A stretch of 64,000 nucleotides of DNA from Geotrypetes seraphini (GCF_902459505.1 NC_047095.1:118483380-118547379); one strand, 5' to 3'. Counted from the stretch's first letter, positions 43,038 to 53,659 are shown. Made by a program: numbers and translations. Notes: generated by a model not told the origin, from the letters alone.

Positions 43038-44427
43038 ATTCAGGTACTCAAGCATTTTTCCCTGTCTGTCCTGGTGGGCTCAAATCTATCTAATGTACCT
43101 GGGACAAAGGGGGATTAAGTGACTTGCCCAGGGTCACAAGGAGCTGATGCTGTAGCTCTAACTACTGTGCCATTCTAGAAATCACAGTGTAGTAAAAGTA
43201 AACCAAGTAGAAACATAGAAACATAGAAAGATGACGGCAGAAAAGGGCTACAGCCCATCAAGTCTGCCCACTCTATTGACCCACCCCATTAAGTCTGAGT
43301 GCTAATGACCTAGTTCCTTAAGTATAGGACAATCAAACCATTGTGACATCATAATGCCTCATTCCACCAATAAGAGCCAACCTCATCAGTGATGTCACAA
43401 TGCTGGATATCAGAGACTGAAATATTTCACACTATTAATTTATTCAATTTGGGGAGCTCGTAATGGTTTACATAGAGAAGAAGATTCTAGCACGAATCCC
43501 ATCATGCTAGAATCTTCTTCTCTATGTCACAAAATAACCTGAAACCTCACTATGTAACTTGAAACCAACTACCTTCCAATGTAATGTAACTTCCTGGAAA
43601 TGCCCAGTTATCTTCCAATGTAATCCGCTTAGAACCGCAAGGTACAAGCGGAATAGAAATCCGTAATGTAATGTAATGTAATAAATATATTCAGGTACTC
43701 AAGTATTTATCCCTGTCTATCTAATGTACCTGGGACAAAGGGGGATTAAGTGACTTGCCCAGGGTCACAAGGAGCTGATGCTGTAGTTCTAACTACTGTG
43801 CCATTCTAGAAATCACAGTGTAGTAAAAGTAAACCAAGTAGAAGCATAGAAACATAGAAAGATGACGGCAGAAAAGGGCTACAGCCCATCAAGTCTGCCC
43901 ACTCTATTGACCCACCCCATTAAGTCTGAGTGTTAATGACCTAGTTCCTTAAGTATAGGACAATCAAACCATTGTGACATCATAATGCCTCATTCCACCA
44001 ATAAGAGCCAACCTCATCAGTGATGTCACAATGCTGGTTATCAGAGACTGAAATATTTCACACTATTAATTTATTCAATTTGGGGAGCTCGTAATTACAT
44101 AGAGAAGAAGATTCTAGCACAAATCCCATCATGCTAGAATCTTCTTCTCTATGTCACAAAATAACCTGAAACCTCACTATGTAACTTGAAACCAACTACC
44201 TTCTAATGTAATGTAATTTCATGGAAATGTCCAACTTTCTTCCAATGTATCTTTCTGGAAATGTCCAGCTGTCTTCCAATGTAATGTAACTTCCTGGAAA
44301 TGTCCAGCTATCTCTCAATGTAATGTAACTTCCTGGAAATGCCCAGTTATCTTCCAATGTAATCCGCTTAGAACCGCAAGGTACAAGCGGAATAGAAATC
44401 CATAATGTAATGTAATGTAATAAATAT
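43038..44427. repeat. Tandem duplication of a composite repeat (651 and 739 bp)
   Basis: The segment starting ATTCAGGTACTCAAG occurs at 43,038, 43,689 and (start only) 44,428. Each unit holds a SINE core (AAGTGACTTGCCCAGGGTC), a CR1 tail with TAGAAACATAGAAAGATGAC, and a short hairpin with 23-bp perfect arms in unit 1 (ACATAGAGAAGAAGATTC-TAGCA; 43,471-43,528, and again at about 44,097-44,153). The units end with AATGTAATGTAATGTAATAA. The second unit is longer through extra GGAAATGTCCAGCT repeats near 44,230-44,340. Confidence 0.88.
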
Positions 44428-44600
44428 ATTCAGGTACTCAAGTATTTATCCCTGTCTATCTAATGTACCTGGGGCAATAGGGGGATTAAGTGACTTGCCC
44501 AGGGTCCCAAGGAGCAGCGGGGGTTTGAACCCACAACCCCAGGGTGCTGAGGCTGTAGCTTTAACCACTGTGCCACACTCTCCCCTTTTTGCTACTGCGC
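44428..44600 (-). mobile_element. tRNA-derived MIR-like SINE
   Basis: On the minus strand from about 44,580: A-box TGGCACAGTGGTTAAAGC, B-box GGTTCAAACCC, then a core complementary to AAGTGACTTGCCCAGGGTC. This is the CORE-SINE/MIR layout. Confidence 0.75.
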
Positions 44601-45184
44601 CACTCTCTCCCTATTTTTGCGTAATGGAGCACGTTTCTTGGAATTATAATTATAGCTTTTATGTTTTTATACTCAGTAATAATACATTGATAAAAATACA
44701 TTTTTTGTAAAAAAACATCTAGCAGTATTTTATTAAATGAACCTTCAAGATCTGCACTTTATTGTGGAAAATAACAGAAATGTAACACTTCGCTAGTAGC
44801 TAAACGCGTATACTTTGATGTAGTCGTCTCTGAGCTGTGCTGCTTGCTTGTAGCCTCTTCACTACTTGGAATTTTTGTGACTTTTATGTTTATATATTTA
44901 AGACAGCCAAGGACCCTATAAGACTCCTGAAGAAGGCATTTTTATTTTGTCGAAACACGGCCCATGTTGGGCCATTTTTATTGTATACATTATTTGGTTT
45001 CTATCCTGTGGGTCACTTGTGTCTGTATACACCCCTTTATGGACTGGTTTAAAGATTATTTTTTTAAAGTTATTTGGATGGTTATTTGACTAAAAAATGG
45101 TACATCCGATCTTTTCTTCCAAACACTCAAGCATTTAATATCATCCTGAGATCGGATAAAGCCTCCAATGTTATTCAACTCCTT
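44601..45184. other. No gene; fragment of hammerhead-like family
   Basis: About 44,925-44,980 on the plus strand has CTCCTGAAGAAGGC, GTCGAAACACGG and CATGTTGGGCC, the motif order of the fold-back family at 20.1 and 49.7 kb. The rest is AT-rich and unassigned. Confidence 0.5.
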
Positions 45185-46060
45185 GCAACAAGACCTCTGG
45201 GACAGACCAAAGGTCCATCAAGCCCAGTATCCCGTTTCCAAAAATGGCCAACCCAGGTCCCAAGTACCTGACAGAAACCCAAAGAGTAGCAACATTCCAG
45301 AGCTGAGATTGTGATGTCATAATGCCTCATTCCACCAATGCCTAAGAGCCAACCTCAGCAGTGATGTCACAATGGCTTGATTGGCCTATACTTGGCTCAC
45401 ATAAGAGCTGCCATACTGGGACAGAGCGAAGGTTCATCGAGCCCAGTATCCTGCTTCCAACTGTGGCCAACCCAGGTCCCAAGTACCTGGCAGAAACCCA
45501 AAGAGTAGCAACATTCCTGAGCTGAGATTGTGATGTCATAATGCCTCATTCCACCAATGCCTAAGAGCCAACCTCAGCAGTGAGGTCACAATGGCTTGAT
45601 TGGCCTATACTTGGCTCACATAAGAACATAAGAGCTGCCATACTGGGACAGAGCGAAGGTTCATCGAGCCCAGTATCCTGTTTCCAACAGTGGCTGACCC
45701 AGGTCCCAAGTACCTGGCAGAAACCCAAAGAGTAGCAACATTCCAGAGCTGAAATTTTGATGTCATAATGCCTCATTCCATCAATGCCTAAGAGCCAACC
45801 TCATCAGTGATGTCACAATGGCTTGATTATCATATACTTGACTCATATAAGAACATAAGAGTTGTCTTACTGGGACAAACCAAAGGCCCATCGAGCCCAG
45901 TATCCTGTTTCCAACAGTGGCCAACCCAGGTCACAAGTACCTGACAAGATCCCAAATAGTAAAACAGATTTTATCCTAGGAATACGAAGTAAATTTTCCC
46001 AAGTCCATCTTAAAAATCGCTTACCTTATATTTATGTGCTACCAAAGGCTAGTTAGCACT
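45185..46060 (-). repeat. Tandem array of LINE-tail units (about 4 copies) ending in a CR1 tail
   Basis: The minus-strand equivalent of the array at 1-985: CATC(A/G)AGCCCAGTATCC words at about 45,211, 45,432, 45,659 and 45,889 (period 221-230). The last unit continues into a CR1-type 3' UTR (about 45,930-46,030, AAAACAGATTTTATCCTAGG) like that at about 1,700. Confidence 0.8.
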
Positions 46061-46216
46061 GAATATTGGCTAGCCACCTTTTAAAAAACCTGGATATGCA
46101 ATGCTGGTCGCTGGAAACAGCTCGACATTGAATAGCCAAGGTCTGCGCCAGTGACGGACCTTAAGTGTCGGCTGAATTTCAGCCCCATAATCTTCTCCCA
46201 GAATGTGTTTACATAC

Positions 46217-46287
46217 CTCTATTCAGTGACATCCAGTTTACCCCATTATGATAGTCATGTTCATCTGGCACTTCCTCCATGTCTACG
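46217..46287 (-). CDS. ApoM-like lipocalin gene B, exon 4
   Basis: A 71-bp exon between acceptor CTCAACTTTTGCAG and donor GTATGT. It starts with one base and ends with one base, which fits the neighbours' phases. It encodes VDMEEVPDEHDYHNGVNWMS. The Y-x6-W-x-S spacing equals that of gene A exon 4 (EYKAPEKWIS). The junctions create DSV and NRDDR without stops. Confidence 0.82.
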
Positions 46288-46362
46288 CTGCAAAAGTTGA
46301 GAGACATTATGGCTGACTTAAAAACAGCTTAATACCCTAAACCCCACACCTCCTGCTATACC

Positions 46363-46640
46363 AGTGGTCTCAAACTCGCAGCCGCCAGGTACTATTTTGA
46401 GGCCCTCGGTATGTTTATCTTAATCACAAAAGTAAAATAAAACAATTTCTTGATCTTTAGCTATAAATTACAATATTATTATTAAGACTTAGCCAAAAGG
46501 AAAGATTTATAAACTATAAAGAGTCTGAGCTCTGCAGTGCCCTCCTGTGGATGGGTGAACAGAGTGCAGCTTCTATTAAGGTTCTTCTATAAGGGATCTC
46601 TCTATATTCTTTATGGTGCTGAGAACTTAGAAACATGAAG
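46363..46640. mobile_element. hAT-end fragment and unassigned sequence
   Basis: CAGTGGTCTCAAACTCGCAG is a typical hAT terminal word. No matching right end was found. Confidence 0.45.
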
Positions 46641-47240
46641 GCATCCACTATCTCCTCCTCTCCCTATAGGCTAAGACTCTTTACACCTGTATTGTAAGGT
46701 CATAGAGCTTTATGGTTATATAGAAACATGATGGCAGTTAAAGGCCAAATGGCCCATCCAGATCATCCACCATCTCCTCCTCTCCTTATTGGCTAAGGCT
46801 CTTAACATTTGCATCTCCTCTTCCTATTGGCTAAGGCTCTTTACACCTGCATTGTGAGGTCATAGAGCTTTATGGTTATAGAAACATGATGGCAGTTAAA
46901 GGCCAAATGGCCCATCCAGATCATCCACCATCTCCTCCTCTCCTTATTGGCTAAGGCTCTTAACATTTGCATCTCCTCTTCCTATTGGCTAAGGCTCTTT
47001 ACACCTGCATTGTGAGGTCATAGAGCTTTATGGTTATAGAAACATGATGGCAGTTAAAGGCCAAATGGCCCATCCAGTCTGCCCATCTGGAGTAACCACT
47101 ATCTCCTCCTCTCCTTAAGAGATCCCACGTGCCTGTTCCACACTTTCTTGAATTCAGACACAGTCTTTGTCCCCACCACCTCTACTGGGAACCTATTCCA
47201 CGCATCTACCGCCCAAAACTATTTCCTTAGATTACTCTTG
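46640..47240 (-). repeat. 158-bp tandem units joined to a CR1-like tail
   Basis: CTTATTGGCTAAGGCTCTTA recurs at about 46,786 and 46,944 (period 158), each unit with ATAGAAACATGATGGCAG and GCCAAATGGCCCATCCAG. From about 47,030 it continues as a minus-strand LINE tail (AGATCCCACGTGCC, CCACGCATCTACC). Confidence 0.75.
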
Positions 47241-48024
47241 AGTCACTTAACTTCATCCTTTGCAGTTTCCTTTTCCGTAGGACTACCAGATCTCAGAAAA
47301 GGAGGCGGAGAGGGGAATGGAATTCAGTTCGTAAGACTGTACCACAAGAAGCCTCTGTGCAAACAAATTTATTACCTCTGCTGATAGAGAACAGAGCAAG
47401 CTATAGTGAGGAGTAAGCTCTGTGGTCCCGGAGATACATAGTGCCAGACAACTAGAACTTCCCCATCCACACACACACTTAATTTTCAAATACTTTAACA
47501 GGAAAGGAACATCTTGTCTTCTAGGTTCACCTCCATACTGCCCCAGTAGCCTACTGAGATCATGACAAGCCCATTTGTTACCCCTTCTCTAAAACATGAA
47601 TGTCTACAGGCCACCCCAAAATTGGCTTTTACATGCGTTGGCCTGTCCCTAGGTAACAGATTGCCCTTCAAAGCACGATGCTTTCATTAGGTATGTGCAT
47701 TGAAAAAAGTTTCTGGTTTGTTATACGCATTGAAATATATGATATTGCGTAGATAACAAATCCCAATAAACTTTGAAACTTGAAACATTTTAGTTTGTTT
47801 TTAGAATTTTCTTCCCCGTTTCTGACTTTTTTTTGTTTTTGTTGCTTTGTTTTAAACTTTTTGGCCCTGATTATATAAAAGACACGTACAGTTAGGCGCC
47901 TAGTTTGATGCGCCTTGCCGATCTAGGTGCTTACCTTAATTTTTTTTTTAAAAATCGACTTAATTGGCACTTGAAAGCACCATAAAACCAATTGAAAAAA
48001 TTAATTTGGAGTGTGTGTCCAAGA
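47241..48024. other. No gene recognised (gene B intron)
   Basis: Short frames only. About 47,870-47,940 has GCGCCTAG-type dispersed repeat words. Confidence 0.4.
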
Positions 48025-48616
48025 TGACAGCACGATGCCAGAGGTCATAATGCCACTGTACAAGTCCATGGTGAGACCTCATTTGGAATATTGTCTTCAA
48101 TTCTGGAGACCACATTACCGGAAAGATGTGCTGAGAGTTGAGTCAGTTCAGCGGATGGCCACCAGGATGGTCTCGGGGCTCAAGGATCTCCCGTATGAAG
48201 TAAGGCTGAATAAATTGCAGCTGTACTCACTTGAAGAACGAAGAGAGAGAGGGGACATGATTGAGACATTTAAATATATCACGGGTCGTATCGAGGTGGA
48301 AGAGGATATCTTTCGTCTTATGGGACCTTCGTCCACCAGAGGGCATCCGCTGAAAATCAGGGGAGGGAAATTTCATGGTGACTCCAGAAAGTGTTTCTTC
48401 ACTGAGAGGGTGGTCGATCATTGGAATGAACTCCCACGGCAGGTGATTGAGGCCAACAGCGTGGCAGATTTCAAAAATAAATGGGATATTCATGTGGGAT
48501 CTCTAATGAGGTAAGGGCAGGGGGTGGTGAGCAAAATCAAGGAGAAGGGTCACTAGAGTGGGCAGACTTGATGGGCTTTGGCCCTTTTCTGCCGTCATTT
48601 TTCTATGTTTCTATGA
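48025..48616 (+). mobile_element. CR1-like LINE 3' end with long open frame
   Basis: An uninterrupted frame (about 48,025-48,514) encodes MVRPHLEYCLQFWRPHYRKD, LKDLPYEVRLNKLQLYSLEE, GDMIETFKYITGR and CFFTERVVDHWNELP. The 3' end TTTCTATGTTTCTATG is at 48,600-48,615. Few disabling changes suggest it is among the younger copies. Confidence 0.92.
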
Positions 48617-48714
48617 TATCGAAGCTGGTAAATTGCTTTGGTTTTACTCTCTGAATAATTGCCTCATACTAAAACAAAGGGAGCTTGAAAGCTGGTCCCT
48701 CCCAAACTAGAACC

Positions 48715-49060
48715 TCCTCACCCCCCCCCAGCAGACATTGGAAAGGTATTGCACCAAATTTACCCAGTTACCGAGAGAAGAGGGCCCTGCTGTAAGCACG
48801 AATGATGAAGCGTCCAGTCTTTTGGGACATGACATATCTCTGTCTCCTCCGGTATCCAATACACCACCATGTCCAGCGCTTACACGGGTGGCGTTGGCAG
48901 TCGACCCAGGGGCGGAAGCTGCTACTCTATCTTCCTGCTCAGAGGAAGGCACGCCTGATCCAAGTTTTATTCAAAATTTGATACAACGCTTATTAAACAT
49001 TTCTAAGCGATTACATCATAAAAATTGGAGGAAAGGAACATATAAGCACAGACACCGACT
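48715..49060 (+). mobile_element. Possible L1-like ORF1 N-terminal scrap plus LINE tail
   Basis: The frame 48,738-48,960 (LPREEGPAVSTNDEASSLLG, then VALAVDPGAEAATLSS) reads like a LINE ORF1 N-terminus, but I cannot confirm the family. It runs into AAATTTGATACAACGCTTATT, a LINE tail on the opposite strand. Confidence 0.4.
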
Positions 49061-49219
49061 ATAATTGACTCGAATTTCAGGGAAGTAGGGGTAGAACTTC
49101 AAATTTATACAGAAGAGAAGAACACAGAAGGCTAATAACAATAGGGTAAAGGGTTTAACAAGCTGCCAAACTGAGGCTTAAGTTGTAAGTTGCAGTATTG
49201 CAATATTTTGACTTGTGCG

Positions 49220-49598
49220 CAGGGCAGGATTAACCAAAAGGCCAAGTAGGCACGTGCCTAGGGCCCGAAATGGTCAGGGGGGCCCGATGAAGGAGGGCAT
49301 CAACATTGTTTTTTCCAAACGGCGATGGGCCCCTCCAGCATCGATCGGCAACGCGGGCCCCTCCCGATCGGCAACGCGACCCCCCCCCCCCCCCCCCATT
49401 GACGGAAAGTAAAACAAGCAAGCAACGTACGTAAGAAAGGCAACGGGAACTGTAATTGTGCAAGCGGTGCTGCTTGCCCAAAGCTTCCCTCTGACGCAGC
49501 TTCCTGTTTCCACCTGGGCGCATGGTGGGGTGGGGCGGGGCAGGGGGGCCCAGTGTACTTGTGTGCCTAGGGGCCTTCAACAAATTAATCCTGCCCTG
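49220..49598. mobile_element. hAT non-autonomous element (CAGGGCAGGATTAA ends)
   Basis: Inverted ends CAGGGCAGGATTAA / TTAATCCTGCCCTG. Perfect 8-bp duplication CTTGTGCG at 49,212-49,219 and 49,599-49,606. An 18-C run lies inside. Confidence 0.93.
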
Positions 49599-49696
49599 CT
49601 TGTGCGACTTGAGAAATTGGCGGCGCATGTTTAAGTATTTCCAATCTCAAATGCATCTCTGAAAAAAAACCTCTTCAGCGGGCTATTAAATCTTTG

Positions 49697-50235
49697 AACA
49701 AACAAACCAGAACTGCAGATATGTTCAACGATGTGGGCAAAATTTATTGTGACAACCAAATTATATCTAAAAACCTTTTTACCAAACAGGGGACCCAACA
49801 CGGTCCGTGTTTCGGACAACCTTCATCAGGGGTCCATGGTAGAAAAGGGAAGAAAAATATGTCACAAAAAATATATATAGTAGCAAAAATGGATTATATA
49901 ATTCGCCAAGGGTCACTGGGTATTTTAAAATCTCGCTACAATATCCAGTGACCCTTGGCGATTTATATAATCTGTTTTTTCTACTATTTATTTTTTTGTG
50001 ACATATTTTTCTTCCCTTTTCTACCATGGACCCCTGATGGAGGTTGTCCGAAACACGGACCGTGTTGGGTCCCCTGTTTGGTAAAAAGGTTTTTAGATAT
50101 AATTTGGTTGTCACAATAAATTTTGCCTACACCGTTGTACATATCTGCTGTTTTGGTTTGTTTGTTCCTGGTTGTTTTTTTTTACTGCAGACAAAGTTGG
50201 AACTCCCTTCTCCCTTTGGCTTTGTTGCTTTGTGC
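49697..50235. mobile_element. Fold-back element with inverted hammerhead-like motifs
   Basis: The arms (about 49,697-49,915 and 49,945-50,168) are reverse complements around the pair CCAAGGGTCACTGG / CCAGTGACCCTTGG. A 14-bp direct repeat CTATTAAATCTTTG flanks it (49,683-49,696 and 50,236-50,249). Each arm has CTGATGA/CTGATGG, GTCCGAAACACGG and CCGTGTTGGGTCC in order. About 65 bp on the right are outside the palindrome. Confidence 0.85.
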
Positions 50236-50419
50236 CTATTAAATCTTTGGGCAGCTCTCAATTAACTTTCCCCTACCCTTGTGTGTTATCCTTAGATGTA
50301 TTCTTTTCGAAAAGTATTGTATTTCACCCTCTACCCTCTTGTTTTCTGTTTGTCAGTGGGTCTTGTTCCGTGTTTTGGTTCTCGCTAATTATTTTCATTT
50401 TGATCCCCTCAATTTAGTT

Positions 50420-50690
50420 TCAAGTTTCTTATAAATTTGATGAATCGCTTATTCAAAATTCTAAGCGATGTACAAAACAGTAAAATTACAAATTTCTGGG
50501 GGAAACAAAACAAACACAAAAGACTAACCTGACAAAACATATTAAACAAAAGGAAAGACATACAAGTTGTTGATAGTAAATAAGACAACTGGGGGAAAAA
50601 AACAATAGGAAGGGTGAGAGTGGTGGGCTTCTGTATATCGCCCAGAATGTTAATAGGTGAGTAATCAAATTTGTAATAAACCTTGAAACC
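50420..50690 (-). mobile_element. LINE 3' tail (AACTTGAAAC type)
   Basis: AGTTTCAAGTTTCTTATAAA, then GAATCGCTTATTCAAAATTC and TAAGCGATGTACAAAAC, the complement of the tail at 54.34-54.41 kb. Confidence 0.6.
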
Positions 50691-50779
50691 TTGTATTAAT
50701 GGCTTTTAAAGAGGGGGTATTGACAGAAGATGTTGATCGGTCGATTTCAATGTTGGGAGGGGGGGGGGGGAGAGGAGCA

Positions 50780-51275
50780 TATGGGATAAGATGAAAATGC
50801 TGGGGTTGTTCTCCCTGGAGAAGCGGAGACTTAGAGGAGACATGATAGAAACCTTCAAAATCCTGAAGGGCATAGAGAAGGTAGACAGGGACAGATTCTT
50901 CAGACTGTGGGGAACCACAAGTACTAGGGGTCACTCGGAGAAACTGAAAGGGGACAGGTTTAGAACAAATGCTAGGAAGTTCTTTTTTACCCAGAGGGTG
51001 GTGGACACATGGAACGCGCTTCCGGAGGATGTGATAGGCCAGAGTACATTACAGGGGTTCAAGGAAGGTTTGGATAGGTTCCTAGAGGATAAGGGGATTG
51101 AGGGGTACAGATAGAACTAGTGGTAGGTTAAAAATAGAACTAGAGGTAGGTTATGGAAATATTCAGAAACCACTTCACAGGTCACAGACCTGATGGGCCG
51201 CCGCGGGAGCGGACCGCTGGGCGAGATGGACCTCTGGTCTGACCCAGTGGAGGCAACTTCTTATGTTCTTATGTT
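50780..51275 (+). mobile_element. CR1-like LINE 3' end (second subfamily)
   Basis: It encodes MLGLFSLEKRRLRGDMIETF, RFFRLWGTTSTRGH and FFFTQRVVDTWNALPEDV, then a tail GGGCGAGATGGACC, TCTGACCCAG and TTCTTATGTTCTTATG. The GLFSLEKRRLRGD wording matches CR1 proper, as does the copy at 60.6-61.4 kb. Confidence 0.9.
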
Positions 51276-51473
51276 TATCCAGAAATGCGGGTTGATTTGT
51301 TTGACGAATTTTAAAAATTAAAAGAGCTAACTCGTAAGTAATTCTATGTGGGACTGGAACTTTCCGCTTTAGTTTCAGATATCAGGATTCTAGAGAATGG
51401 CCACCTCCTGCCCCACAAGTTTGCTGAGGCTGCTTGGGTGGGGGGTTGGGGCTCCCCGTAAATTACAGCTCAC

Positions 51474-51610
51474 CTGTCAGGGCTTCGTGTGACGTTTGCT
51501 TGGTCACCGTGCAGACTGAATTCTATCCAGCCATCCACTTCATCCGGAAGCATACAAGGGCATCTTTCATAGCTGGTGGCTTTGGCAACAAGTATCCATC
51601 TGCCCGATAT
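51474..51610 (-). CDS. ApoM-like lipocalin gene B, exon 3 (GxW exon)
   Basis: A 137-bp exon with acceptor TATCTTTCCTTAG and donor GTGAGC. It encodes ISGRWILVAKATSYERCP, the lipocalin Gly-x-Trp signature at the start of the barrel, then WIEFSLHGDQANVTRSPD with an N-glycosylation site (NVT). Exons 3-6 give about 139 residues, so with a signal peptide and N-terminus the protein would reach about 180, the usual lipocalin size. It is likely secreted and carries a small lipid. Upstream exons were not found. An L1-like insertion (51,631-51,901) lies 20 bp from the acceptor. Confidence 0.85.
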
Positions 51611-51630
51611 CTAAGGAAAGATATAAAGAC

Positions 51631-51901
51631 CATTAACAAAATATTGTAAGGATTAAATGAAATTGTTTCCCTTATATTTATCAGTTTAAGGGGTGGGGAG
51701 GGGGATATTTTATTATTGCATATTTTATATGATAATGGAATATAAGATTGGGAGGGATGGGAAAGGGGAAGGGATAAAAAATTTATGTAATGTACCAATG
51801 AATGTTTTTAAGTGATGTATTTATTGTTAATGTGTATGATTATATTTAACAGTTAATGTAATTTTGAAAATGAATAAAGAATTAAAAAAAAAGAAAAAAA
51901 A
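51631..51901 (+). mobile_element. L1-like 3' end inserted in gene B intron
   Basis: A 5'-truncated 271-bp insertion ending AATAAAGAATT and an A-rich tract. A 15-bp duplication GAAAGATATAAAGAC lies at 51,616-51,630 and 51,902-51,916, which marks target-primed insertion only 20 bp from the exon 3 acceptor. Confidence 0.85.
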
Positions 51902-51973
51902 GAAAGATATAAAGACATGATGGAGAATCTCTGGCCTTCTGTGCCTCCGTTTCTCCATCTATCCGTGCATACC

Positions 51974-52684
51974 TGCTGTGAGTATTTCACTGACCTCGCG
52001 CCTGTCTTCATAAGGCTCTCTGTGAAATATTTTGCTGCAGGTTAAAGCTGAATTAAAAAAAAAAAAAAAAAAATTTATACCGAGTCATCATTCCTGTCAT
52101 TCTATACACTCTTCCGTGGCACGGGAAAAAATCACAAACGATCTCACACAAGGGGTGTGAACTGAACAACGCTCATTAAAAAAAAATTTTTTTTAAGCTC
52201 AGCTCAATTTAAAAGCTCAGCTCAATTATGTACAATGCTTAGAATTTGCGATAGGCGTTTAATCAACATTTTTTTTTCAGTTCCACGGAGAACCTACGTT
52301 ACAGGTAAGTAACTACACTTTATTGGCATTTAAGAAGTACAATAAACAAGGAACACAACCAACAAGGTAAGTTCAAGCAGAACAATAATAATGCAATAAC
52401 AAATTATTGTCTATCAGGTTAGCCAAGTACAGGCAGCGCATTACTGAAACTCAAGAAAATATACAAAAAGAAAAAGATGAGAAATCATACCGTAAGCAAA
52501 AAAAAAAAAATAAATAAATAAATGACCGTTCAGCTACAAAAACCAGAGACATCAATCAGAATTTTTTAATAAACTTGAAACTTGAATTAACAGAGCTGAC
52601 TGTTCCTACTCTTAAGCAGGCGAGGTTACGTGCAACCAGAGCGGGAGCGTTTTCTTGTGCCAGTCCAGACACTTGGGGCTCCTT
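51974..52684. other. LINE tails and A/T tracts; no exon confirmed
   Basis: A-tracts at about 52,053 and 52,500. A GTACAATGCTTAGAATTTGC tail at about 52,229. The missing first exons of gene B may lie here but could not be recognised. Confidence 0.4.
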
Positions 52685-53650
52685 TTTTTATTTTTTTATT
52701 TATAAATTTTCAAATATAGACAATCAAGTATCAACTTGTACAGAAAGCAAGATTCAAGAAATAAAGAAACTACATCAAACATCTAATATAATAAAACGCC
52801 AGGCCACGCATGCGCACTTCCTATGTGTGTGCCGGTTTTCCGTGAGCTGTAGCGACACATAGCAAGTGCGCATGCGCGGCTTACACTGCTCCATTACAGT
52901 AATTTTGCCGTTGCCGCCTCTCCGCTCTCTCTCTTCCTCCCCCCCCCCGAGACGCGATTGCATCAGAGGGAACATGCTACCATATGGAGAGCGGCCTGCG
53001 AGGTTCACTACAGCCATTCGTGAACCTAAGCAGGCCGCTTTGAACAGGAGCGGCAGCGGCGGCAGAAACCATGGGTGGATGGAGGGAGGGGAAGAACGGG
53101 AGGGGAAGCGAAAAAGAAGGGCTATGGAGCAGGCAGGAAAGAGGGCTGCTTTGAGGGGAGGGGTGTTCTGGGGCCAGACAGCAATCGGGGGGAGGAACAG
53201 ATGGGGGGCCATGAAGCAGGCAGGCATTGCACAACAGGGGGAAAGGGGGCTGCTTTGGGGGGAGAGTTGTGCTGGGGGCAGACAGCAATCGGGGGGAGGG
53301 AGGAACAGAAGGGGGCCACGAAGCAGGCAGGCATTGCACAACAGGGGGAGAGGTGAAAGGGGGCTGCTTTGGCAAGCAGGGGGGGCCAGGGAGACAGACA
53401 GAAAGAAAGACGCACAGACAGGGGACCTGGGAGAGACACAGACACAAAGAATTACAGACAGACAGCGTCCAGGGAGAGAGATAAATAAAAAATACAACAA
53501 CACACCATACATACAGACATCTACTCTAGCACCCGTTAATGTAACGGGCTTAAAGACTAGTAATATATAAAATTCAAGAAATAAATTCTATCTTAAGTCT
53601 CGCTCAAGTCCTCATAGAAGATCCAAGATTAAATTAAACGGAATTTAAGC
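52685..53650 (-). mobile_element. L1-like 3' end (same family as 40.6 kb), split by a Helitron
   Basis: The TTTATTTATAAATTTTCAAA and CAAGTATCAACTTGTACAGA segment before 52,781 and the GCTCAAGTCCTCATAGAAGA segment after 53,561 together match 40,640-40,830, the 3' UTR of the ORF1-only L1. Confidence 0.8.
52782..53560. mobile_element. Non-autonomous Helitron
   Basis: It starts TCTAATATAATAAAACGCC right after a host A and ends GACTAG (CTAG at 53,557-53,560) right before a host T, the A|TC...CTRR|T insertion rule. A hairpin (CCCGTTA-ATG-TAACGGG) sits 9 bp before the end. No target duplication, and the flanks rejoin an L1 3' UTR. The interior has GGAGG/GGGGCAG tandem-like words and mirrored frames but no Rep/helicase. 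Confidence 0.92.
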
Positions 53651-53659
53651 AATCAATTC

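Noticed and set aside
44573-44590. tRNA gene suggested by A- and B-box words
   Set aside because: No acceptor stem or anticodon arm can be folded; it is the tRNA-derived head of a SINE.
51973-52034. Possible exon 2 of lipocalin gene B (acceptor TGCAG or TTTCACAG, donor GTATGC)
   Set aside because: The phase would fit exon 3 and the intron without the L1 would be about 76 bp, but the peptide (SLMKTGARSVKYSQQ) lacks the expected Cys and has no likeness to gene A exon 2.
52866-53570. 234-codon open frame rich in Gly/Arg
   Set aside because: It falls almost wholly inside the Helitron, on purine-rich repeated words, with mirrored frames on the other strand.
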